A DNA stretch of 64,000 bases from Ganaspis brasiliensis (Eukaryota; Arthropoda; Insecta; Hymenoptera; Figitidae). Below, piece by piece: positions 58,801-64,000 of this stretch. The translations under genes and the position numbers were made by a program. The notes beneath the pieces were generated by a model. That model had not been told where the DNA came from, did not search any database, and saw only the letters and a list, made by a program, of their open reading frames with translations. How positions within the stretch are numbered: the stretch's first letter is position 1; every line of letters starts with the position of its first letter. The stretch covers positions 1,426,001 through 1,490,000 of the forward strand of contig JAZKLR010000247.1 of assembly GCA_037103525.1 (NCBI GenBank), read 5' to 3'.

Positions 58801-61345
58801 TCTTTAAATTTCAATTACTTTTGTTATTATTCAAGTATTTTTGTCATTTATTAATTATTATCTTATATTATTATTGCCATTTTAGAATTTTTTTCTATAA
58901 AATTTAATTATTGTATTCAATTTTTTTCTTTTGTCATGAATTTTTAAATTTCTTACACCAGTTTTAAATTATTTTCTTCAAATTTTAATTATTTTCTCCA
59001 TTTTTTAAATTATTGCAATGAATTTATTATTTTTTTACACCTTATTCAATTATTTTTTTCAGACTTTCATTACTTTCTGCATATTTAAATTTTTTTCACC
59101 AGTCTCAAATTAATTCATTCAAATGTCAATTACTTTTGATATTATTCAAGTATTTTTGTCATTTTTCAATTATTATCTTCATATTTCTATTATTTTTGCC
59201 ATTTTAGAAATTTTTTTCTACAAAATTCAATTATTGTATTCAATTTTTTTCTTTTGTCATGAATTTTTAAATTTCTTCATTTTTTACATTATTGCAATAA
59301 ATTTATTAATTTTTTACACCTTTTTCAATTATTTTCTTTAAACTTTCATTACTTTCATCATATTTAAATTTTCTTCACCAGTCTCAAATTATTTCATTCA
59401 AATGTCAATTATTTTTCTCATTAATTATTGTCCCGTAGTTTCAATTATTTTCTTCAAATTTCAATAATTTTCTTTAAATCTTAATAATTTCGTTTCAAAT
59501 CTTGTCTCCAATTTTTGATTTTTAACAAGTTCGTCATTTTTTCAGGTTAGAGATTCAGACGGTAGCATAGTCCAATTCTGTTACGGGGAGGACAATTTCG
59601 ACATCCCGGGCTCCCGATTCCTAACCGAGAAACAACTGGACTTCCTCTTGGAAAACAAGGACGCAATAATCGACCAGAATCTCCTGTCTCAGCTGAAAAG
59701 CGACTCAAGTCGAAAAATCGCAAAACACCAGAAAAAAATCAAAAAGTGGGAGAGAGAAAAAGGTCCTCTAATCGCCAAAAGAAGGACCAGTCCCTTTACT
59801 CTCTTCTCCGCGGATAATCTCAATCCCGACAATCCAAAACGAAACGTAATCGATCCCAACAGCGGCAGAACCAAAGCCTCTCTCTCCCTGATGAGAAAGT
59901 GGATCCGCGCCGACGAGGAGGTTCGAAAATCCTACCTCGAGAAGGCCTCCAGGTGTCCGGATCCCGTCACCTCAAAGTACCGTCAAGACGTCGAATTTGG
60001 CGTCTTAAATGAGAATATCGAGAAAATGCTGAGCAACTATCTCGAGAAAAAGAAGAATAAAGTCGACGAAACCGATCTGAGAAATCTCATCAGCTTAAAA
60101 ACAATGATGTCCATGTGTCCACCTGGTGAACCTGTCGGTCTACTCGCCGCTCAATCGATCGGCGAACCCTCCACTCAAATGACCCTCAACACTTTCCATT
60201 TCGCGGGCCGAGGAGAGATGAACGTCACCTTGGGAATCCCGAGACTTCGGGAAATTCTCATGATGGCCTCGAAGAAGATCAAGACCCCGAGTATGGAGAT
60301 TCCGTTCAGAAAAGATATCCCGAAATTTAACCGGAGAGTCGAGGAGGTGAGGAGAAAATTGACTAGATGCGTTCTCTCGGAAGTTATCGAGGATGTTGAT
60401 GTGAATGGACACATTGCGTATCAGCCGACGAGACAGGTGATTTATAAAATTAAGTTAAACTTCCTGCCGAGGAAGTATTATAGACACGAGTTCCACACAA
60501 GTCCGGCTGAGATTTTGGCGCAAACCGAGACGAAATTCTTCAAGCAGCTGTTCCGGGAAATTAAGAAAGCGGGGAAAGGATCAGGGGCGATTATTTATAT
60601 TGAGGAGAATAAGAATAAGGATCAGGAGGAGAATGCGAGACTTGATGGGGAAGAGGATGAGGGGATGAAGGCGAGGAAAGACGAGGGAGAATTGCACGTG
60701 AGTTCGGACGAGGAGGAGATTCAGGAGGCGGACGCTACGGCTGCGAGATCGATGTCGAGACATCAGGAAAATCAGGAGTACGATGATCCTGAGGATGAGG
60801 AGGTCGAGGATGAGAGAGAGACGGAGATGAGTGAGAATTTAAATTTGGAAGACGACGAGGAAGAGGAGAATAGTACGAGGAAGGTGAAAACTTCGGATAG
60901 GAGATTGAAAGTTGTGAATGCTTTTCCGAACGCGATTGCGTATGATTATGATGAGGAGAAGGAAGAGTGGTGCTGTTTGACTTTCTCGGTTTGTTGATTT
61001 TGGACTTTATTCTTATTTTATTAGGTATTTTTTAGGAATGTTGTTTCTTTTTAGTGCGAGAAAAGAAGTGCTTTTTAGTGCGAGGACCTCTTCGGGCAAT
61101 TAATTACGAAATTGTAATTAAACAATACGAGAATATGAATAAACATGTTTTTTTGTAATTTAATAATAAATGTAACTTATTTTTTTCAGCTTCCGTTAAA
61201 ATTGTACTCGTTGGACCTCGAGTCGGTTTTAAAAACAGCAGCGGCCAAAATTGTTCTGTGGGAAACTCCAAACATCAAACGGGCATTTACTTTCCAGAAT
61301 CCAGATGGGGAAACGATCCTCAAAACTGAAGGAATAAATGTTATT
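28636..61345 (+). CDS. POLR1A: POLR1A, DNA-directed RNA polymerase I largest subunit RPA1 (11 exons, 3' end outside window)
   Basis: This is the largest catalytic subunit of Pol I, which transcribes the rRNA precursor in the nucleolus. Exons are 28636-28822, 34239-34797, 38446-38842, 43102-43466, 46573-46931, 47050-47164, 49801-50164, 53729-53887, 53979-54530, 59546-60988 and 61190-61345: 1552 codons in consistent phase, against ~1720 residues in human. Visible features are a zinc site C72-x2-C75-x6-C82-x2-H85, clamp cysteines 112/115 and 222/225, the active-site loop NADFDGD (597-603, three Mg2+-binding Asp), the bridge helix region with FFFHCMAGREGLIDTAVKTS (~977-996), the trigger loop region GLLAAQSIGEPSTQMTLNTF (~1217-1236) and an acidic insertion (~1370-1465). 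The FHFAGRGEMNVTLGIPRLRE block separates it from Pol II and Pol III. Seven introns of 2.6-5.4 kb contain AT arrays. Confidence 0.95.
29018..29097. repeat. 17 bp direct repeat flanking an AT-palindromic insert
   Basis: AATAGTCTACAAATATT occurs at 29018-29034 and 29081-29097 around 46 bp of TATTTATTTATTT-like sequence. This resembles a target-site duplication or a local slippage event at the start of the intron 1 array. Confidence 0.5.
29100..33890 (+). repeat. AT-rich array in POLR1A intron 1 (T-rich sense)
   Basis: Degenerate TTTTCAATTATTTTCTTCAA units arranged with recurring landmarks: ATTATTCAAGTATTTTTG near 29492, 30103, 31799 and 32189, and GTCTTCATTTTTTGATTTTT near 32100 and 32865. The same landmarks appear, reverse-complemented, in AFG1L introns. 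The last ~350 bp before exon 2 are not array. No gene lies within it. Confidence 0.88.
34239..34797 (+). CDS. POLR1A: POLR1A exon 2 (zinc-binding clamp)
   Basis: Residues 63-248 plus two bases. The acceptor is TTTTTTCCAG and the donor ACTTT|GTGAGT. It carries CETCGHGVMKCTGHFGHIEL, CRKCF and KLCMYCHEPF, so both zinc sites of the clamp are intact. Confidence 0.94.
34910..38140 (+). repeat. AT-rich array in POLR1A intron 2, ~520-540 bp higher-order unit
   Basis: The landmark TTTCTATGATTTTTAAATTA occurs at ~35421 (a variant), 35940, 36461 and 37004, with spacings of 519, 521 and 543 bp. The units contain TTACAATTATTTTCTTTTAT and a TTTCTTAATTAATT segment not seen in intron 1. No gene lies within it. 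Confidence 0.85.
38446..38842 (+). CDS. POLR1A: POLR1A exon 3
   Basis: Residues 249-381. The acceptor is CTGTTTCAG and the donor ACTTTG|GTAGGA, which is somewhat weak; reading through would stop after 18 codons. It encodes FPTDIFFHDILAVIPPIVRP, the conserved clamp segment, then an acidic loop (EDIDDEENEDETE) as in other Pol I subunits. Confidence 0.92.
38898..43067. mobile_element. 4.17 kb inverted-repeat element filling POLR1A intron 3
   Basis: Both ends read ACTAG inward, then TTAGTTTTTC(A/G)TACATTTT. The left arm (38898-~41340) is A-rich and the right arm (~41385-43067) is its reverse complement; over the outer ~600 bp they look about 90% identical by eye (for example GAACAGAACAAGTTTT at ~39473 matches its complement at ~42380). 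The left arm has an internal ~1017 bp tandem duplication (39481/40498) that the right arm lacks. The right end has a GC hairpin before CTAG. It occupies almost the whole intron, from 56 bp after the donor to 34 bp before exon 4. No open frame of a transposase or helicase is present. Confidence 0.75.
43037..43066 (+). mobile_element. Helitron-like 3' terminus (hairpin plus CTAG)
   Basis: The perfect hairpin CGCGCGC-TT-GCGCGCG (43037-43052) is followed after 10 nt by CTAG and then T. Helitron 3' ends characteristically have a GC hairpin ~10-12 nt before CTRR and insert 5' of T. A similar end is at 49563-49590. Confidence 0.55.
43102..43466 (+). CDS. POLR1A: POLR1A exon 4
   Basis: Residues 382-502 plus two bases. 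The acceptor is TATTTTCAG and the donor CCAGG|GTATTT. It includes VLEKKEGIIRMHMMGKRVNY and AARTVITPDP, then LTYPVPVTPWNV and NGPDVHPG, the family's DNA-entry region. The acceptor lies 35 bp after the end of the intron 3 inverted-repeat element. Confidence 0.94.
43528..43690 (-). mobile_element. Retroposon-like 3' tail with hairpin (copy 2)
   Basis: ATTTATTTATTTATTT is followed by a hairpin GGGC-GGCAG-GCCC (43557-43569) and CATTACAATTC, then ~120 bp of A-rich sequence. It is homologous to 17334-17480; the stem differs at paired positions. It sits immediately after exon 4. Confidence 0.5.
43850..43959. mobile_element. ~110 bp hairpin MITE-like element
   Basis: Inverted arms of 39 bp (43850-43888 and 43921-43959) differ at only ~3 positions. 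They read ACACTCGGGAAGTAGAGGAA and so on toward a 32 bp loop. This explains a short open frame across the region, which is not a gene. The duplicated TTCATTTGYCAGAC at ~43791 and ~43839 lies just outside. Confidence 0.65.
43975..46500 (+). repeat. AT-rich array in POLR1A intron 4 (T-rich sense)
   Basis: The same satellite family. A segment with TATTGTTTACTTACTTTTTT and CTCACTT motifs at ~44721 recurs at ~46492, suggesting a ~1.77 kb higher-order duplication. No gene lies within it. Confidence 0.85.
46573..46931 (+). CDS. POLR1A: POLR1A exon 5 (active-site NADFDGD)
   Basis: Residues 503-622 plus one base. The acceptor is AATTCCAG and the donor ATCG|GTTGGT. It contains LLLNRQPTLHKPSIMAHKAR and NADFDGDEMNAHFPQNE; the three aspartates of DFDGD coordinate the catalytic magnesium. 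Confidence 0.96.
47050..47164 (+). CDS. POLR1A: POLR1A exon 6
   Basis: Residues 623-660 plus two bases. The acceptor is TGTTTTTAG and the donor GACAA|GTGAGT. It encodes NQYLVPKDGTPLSGLIQDHV followed by AGVRLTMRGRFFD. It lies after a short 118 bp intron. Confidence 0.94.
47499..47745 (+). repeat. Leader segment shared by three array-bearing elements (copy 2)
   Basis: The stretch containing TTTCATTCATTGATTCATTC, CACACCTGGAATTTGTCACT and CTTCAATTAATTTAAACTTC recurs, diverged, at 51035-51255. Its first part also matches 1807-1862 in the COG8 element. In all three places it leads into an AT array. Confidence 0.6.
49563..49590 (+). mobile_element. Second Helitron-like 3' terminus
   Basis: Hairpin GCGCT-CT-AGCGC (49563-49574) is followed by GCGTTGTATTAT, CTAG (49587-49590) and T. 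Compared with 43037-43066 it shares the GCGCGCGTT..ATT..CTAG pattern but differs in the stem. A TGTACGAAAAA motif also found near the other copy lies 24 bp downstream. Confidence 0.5.
49801..50164 (+). CDS. POLR1A: POLR1A exon 7
   Basis: Residues 661-782. The acceptor is CGTTTTTCAG after a long T run and the donor TTTGAG|GTACTA. It includes ILLPPAILKPKQLWSGKQVV and SGELLCGVLDKAHYGATAYG, the pore region. Confidence 0.95.
50500..51029. repeat. ~530 bp foldback (long inverted repeat) in POLR1A intron 7
   Basis: Arms 50500-50742 and 50788-51029 are reverse complements at roughly 75-85% by eye, for example TGACAAATAATAGCTCAT (50666 region) against its complement near 50850, with only a ~45 bp loop. 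No coding capacity. It could be a foldback MITE. Confidence 0.75.
51035..51255 (+). repeat. Leader segment shared by three array-bearing elements (copy 3)
   Basis: It contains TCATTCATTCTGTTCACACC and CTTCAATTAATTTGAAATTT, matching 47521-47745 in order. It abuts the foldback on its left and an array on its right. Confidence 0.6.
51255..53480 (+). repeat. AT-rich array in POLR1A intron 7 with an inverted middle
   Basis: T-rich on the sense strand up to ~52500, then A-rich from ~52510 to ~53005 (for example GGAGAAAAAAATTGAAAAC), then T-rich again. An (AAAT)8 microsatellite lies at 51597-51628. No gene lies within it. Confidence 0.8.
51597..51628 (+). repeat. (AAAT)8 microsatellite
   Basis: Eight perfect AAAT units within the intron 7 array. 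It may be the tail of a retroposon, but no body is recognisable upstream. Confidence 0.9.
53729..53887 (+). CDS. POLR1A: POLR1A exon 8
   Basis: Residues 783-835. The acceptor is TTTTTTTTTAG and the donor CGTGCG|GTAAGT. It encodes FLLHMGFTLGVEDIIVKVDA. A 91 bp intron separates it from exon 9. Confidence 0.93.
53979..54530 (+). CDS. POLR1A: POLR1A exon 9 (bridge helix)
   Basis: Residues 836-1019. The acceptor is TTTTCCAG and the donor CAACG|GTGAGA. It contains LMVQSGAKGSTVNTMQISCL, the Pol I motif RPPLMISGKSLP, and the bridge helix FHCMAGREGLIDTAVKTSRS. Confidence 0.96.
54730..59510 (+). repeat. AT-rich array in POLR1A intron 9, ~1.25-1.38 kb higher-order unit
   Basis: The block TTAATTGCTCTCTTCATATT plus AATTTTTTTTTGCTAGTCTCAAATT occurs at 55971, 57350 and 58599 (spacings 1379 and 1249 bp), with long near-identical stretches between copies (e.g. 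56110-56190 and 57490-57570). T-rich on the sense strand. No gene lies within it. Confidence 0.85.
59546..60988 (+). CDS. POLR1A: POLR1A exon 10 (trigger loop, acidic insertion)
   Basis: Residues 1020-1500; the longest exon at 1443 bp. The acceptor is TTTTTTCAG and the donor TTCTCG|GTTTGT. It contains VRDSDGSIVQF, the trigger-loop block AAQSIGEPSTQMTLNTFHFA and GRGEMNVTLGIPRLREILMM, then a Glu/Asp-rich insertion characteristic of animal Pol I. It is markedly more GC-rich than the other exons, with many C- and G-ending codons. If the next intron is retained, the frame ends three codons later at TGA 60995-60997. Confidence 0.95.
61138..61143 (+). promoter_or_regulatory. AATAAA inside POLR1A intron 10
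   Basis: An AATAAA hexamer 141 bp after the TGA reached if intron 10 is retained. It could serve premature polyadenylation. Its use is unproven. Confidence 0.3.
61190..61345 (+). CDS. POLR1A: POLR1A exon 11
   Basis: Residues 1501-1552. The acceptor is TTTTTTTCAG and the donor GTTATT|GTAAGT. It starts LPLKLYSLDLESVLKTAAAK and ends ETILKTEGINVI, matching the LNTEGIN segment of human RPA1. The rest of the C-terminal jaw/cleft domain must be encoded beyond 64000. Confidence 0.9.
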
Positions 61346-61369
61346 GTAAGTTTCGTTTAAAGGATCTAC

Positions 61370-64000
61370 ATTTTCTGAATTTTCGATCTTTTTGAAATCT
61401 TTTATTTTTTTATTTTATGTTATGTAAATTTAATCTTGTACTCAATATTCTCATTTTAACATCGTGCTTCCATTTCATAGAATTTTTTTTAAAAATGTTT
61501 TAAAATTTTCCAAAATTGTATTTCTTTTTTTTTTCCAATTACTCGGCATTTTTTAAGAATCTCCCAGAGATTATACAAAAAAAATTTCTGGAATTTTTCT
61601 GTAATTTCGAGTGATTTTCCAAGAAATTTTCAGAAATTTCCCTGTAATATCCAGGGATTTTTCAGGAATTTTCTTGTCATTTTCAGGAATGTTTCAGTAA
61701 TTTCCAAAGACTTTCTTCAAATTTCGCAGGAATTTTGTAATGATTTTTCAGGAATTTTCTTGTGATTTCCAAGGACTTTCCAGGAATTTTTCAGTAGTTC
61801 ACTAATTATTTCCCAGGAATTTTCCTGTAATTACAAGGATAATTTCAGAAATTTTACTATAATTTCACAGAAATTTCCCTGTTTTATCCAGTGATTGTCA
61901 AAGAAATTTTCAGGAATTTTCCTGTAATTTCCAGTGTTTTTACAAAAAATTTTCAGGAATTTACCTGTAAATTCCAGTGATTATCCAAGAATTTTTATAT
62001 TTCTGTAATTTACACGGAATTTGCAGAAAATTTTTAGGAATTTTCTTGTAATTTTAAATGATTTTCCAAGAATCTTCCTGTAATATCCAGTGATTTTTAA
62101 TGAATTTTTCAGGGAATTTCCTATACATTACAAGGATTTTCCAGAAAAATTTCAGAAATTTTCCTGTTATTTCCAGTGATTTTAAAAGAATTTTAATGGA
62201 ATTTTCCAAAAATATTTCAGGAATTTCCCTGTATTTACAGGGATTTTCCAAAAAATTTTCAAGAATTTACCTGCAATTTCTACTGATTTTCCAAGAATTT
62301 TCCTGTATTTTACAGGGATTTTCCAACAAATTTTCAAGAATTTACATGTAATTTCTAGTGATTTTTCAAGAATTTTTCACGTTATATCCTGCAATTTACA
62401 GGGATTTTCCAAAAGTATTTGTAGAATTTCTCTGTATTTTACAAGGATTTTCCAAAAAATGTTCAGGAATTTACCTGTAATTTGCAATGATTACAAAGAA
62501 TTTTTCAGAAATTTTCCTGTAATTTACAGGGTTTTTTCAAAAATTTCTCAGAAATTTTCCAGTATTTTACAGAAATTTTCCTGTAAATTCCAGCAATTTG
62601 CCAAGAATATTTCAGGAAGAAATATTCTTTACAGGGATTTTCCAAAAAATATTCAGGAATTTTCATATAAATTCCAGGGATTTTAAAAGAATTTTTCAGG
62701 AATTTTCCTGTAAATTCCAGTGATTTTACAAAAATTTTCCTGTTTTTTAAAGGGATTTTCCAACAAATTTTCAAGAATTTACCTGTAATTTCTAGTGATT
62801 TTTCAAGAATTTTTCAAGTAATTTCCTGCAATTTACAGGGATTTTTCAAAAAATATTCAGGAATTTTCCTGTAAATTTCAGGGATTTTAAAAGAATTTTT
62901 CAGGAATTTTCCTGAAATTTTCAGTGTTTTTACAAAAAATATTCTGGAATTTTCCTGTAAATTCCAGTGATTATCCAAGAACTTTTTAGGAATATTTCTA
63001 TAATTTACACGGAATTTTCAGAAAAATTTTAGGAATTTCCTTGTAATTTTAAATGATTTTCCAAGAATCTTCCTGTAATATCCAGTGATTTTTAATAAAT
63101 TTTTCAGGAAATTTCCTATACATTACAAGGATTTTCCAGAAAAATTTCAGTAATTTTCCTGTTATTTCCAGTGATTTTAAAAGAATTTTTCAGGAATTTT
63201 TCTGTTATTTCCCTTGATTTTCCAAGAATATTTCAGGAATTTCCCTGTATTTTAGCGGGATTTTCCAAAAAAATTCCAGGAATTTACATGTAATTTTTAC
63301 TGATTTTCCAAGAATTTTCCTGTTATGTATTTTACAGGGATTTTTCAAGAATTTTTCACGTTATATCCTGCAATTTACAGGGATTTTCCAAAAGTATTTG
63401 TAGAATTTCTCTGTATTTTACAAGGATTTTCCAAAAAATGTTCAGGAATTTACCTGTAATTTGCAATGATTACAAAGAATTTTTCAGAAATTTTCCTGTA
63501 ATTTACAGGGTTTTTTCAAAAATTTCTCAGAAATTTTCCAGTATTTTACAGAAATTTTCCTGTAAATTCCAGCAATTTTCCAAGAATATTTCAGGAAGAT
63601 TCCTGTAATTTCCAGTGGTTTTCCAAAAGTATTTCTAGAATTTCTCTGTATTTTACAGGAATTTTCCAAAAAATATTCAGGAATTTTCATATAAATTCCA
63701 GGGATTTTAAAAGAATTTTTCAGGAATTTTCTGTAAATTCCAATGATTTTACAAAAATTTTCCTGTTTTTTAAAGGGATTTTCCAACAAATTTTCAAGAA
63801 TTTACCTGTAATTTCTAGTGATTTTTCAAGAATTTTTCAAGTAATTTCCTGCAATTTACATGGATTTTTCACAAAATATTCAGGAATTTTCCTGTAAATT
63901 TCAGGGATTTTAAAAGAATTTTTCAGGAATTTTCCTGAAATTTTCAGTGTTTTTACAAAAAATATTCAGGAATTTACCTGTAAATTCCAGTGATTATCCA
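61370..64000 (+). repeat. Distinct TTTTCAGGAATTTTCCTGTAA array in POLR1A intron 11, ~1 kb higher-order unit
   Basis: Its units of roughly 30-45 bp (CCAGTGATTTTCCAAGAA / TTTTTCAGGAATTTTCCTG) differ from the other introns. A landmark CCAGTGATTATCCA ends near 61987, 62977 and 64000, giving ~990 and ~1023 bp higher-order periods; 62360-62620 and 63340-63600 are nearly identical at an offset of 979 bp. The array runs past the window end. Confidence 0.9.

Noticed and set aside
60995..60997. TGA after exon 10 as the true POLR1A stop
   Set aside because: Exon 11 (61190-61345) continues the Pol I alignment in phase with good splice sites, so this stop is intronic in the main transcript.
62054..63789. 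Paired similar open frames (lysine- and isoleucine-rich) on the - strand in intron 11
   Set aside because: They are translations of the ~1 kb higher-order repeat; no start context or conserved residues.

Overview
The window is AT-rich eukaryotic DNA, almost certainly from an arthropod and most likely an insect. Hymenoptera is a guess I cannot confirm from one window. It holds the 3' end of one unrecognised gene and three conserved housekeeping genes with spliced exons. Every internal exon junction I propose uses GT-AG splice sites and keeps the reading frame.

Layout. (1) 1-599, + strand: C-terminal coding end of an acidic, lysine-rich protein I do not recognise. (2) 938-13560, - strand: COG8, subunit 8 of the conserved oligomeric Golgi complex, complete in 10 exons and 640 codons. 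(3) 14824-27180, - strand: the mitochondrial AAA+ ATPase AFG1-like (AFG1L/LACE1), complete in 7 exons and 450 codons. (4) 28636 to beyond 61345, + strand: POLR1A (RPA1/RPA190), the largest subunit of RNA polymerase I. Eleven exons give 1552 codons; about the last 150 residues lie beyond the window. The first gene and COG8 converge, with opposing poly(A) signals only about 12 bp apart. AFG1L and POLR1A diverge from a 1.46 kb region with CACGTG E-boxes and a DRE-like site.

Introns fall into two classes: 68-276 bp, or 2.6-5.4 kb. Eleven of the large ones are filled with one degenerate AT satellite family, built on a ~20-22 bp unit of the type TTTTCAATTATTTTCTTCAA and arranged in intron-specific higher-order units from ~320 bp to ~1.8 kb. 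In nine of these eleven the T-rich, AG-poor strand is the sense strand. The last POLR1A intron holds a different array, with a ~1 kb higher-order period and units that resemble splice sites.

The arrays are associated with mobile-element architecture. In COG8 (1679-6899) and POLR1A (47264-49718) they lie between short terminal inverted repeats (CAGGGTGGCCAC- and CAGGGTTGCCAC-like), with subterminal motifs repeated in direct orientation. In POLR1A intron 3 the array forms a 4.17 kb inverted repeat ending in a GC hairpin followed by CTAG, which resembles a Helitron 3' end; a second such end is at 49563-49590. A 530 bp foldback, a 110 bp hairpin element and two retroposon-like tails with a covarying stem are also present. 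My main hypothesis is a family of non-autonomous transposons carrying satellite cargo that expands introns of essential genes. I saw no tRNA, rRNA or CRISPR array. The many F/I/Y/L-rich open frames in the arrays are compositional artefacts.
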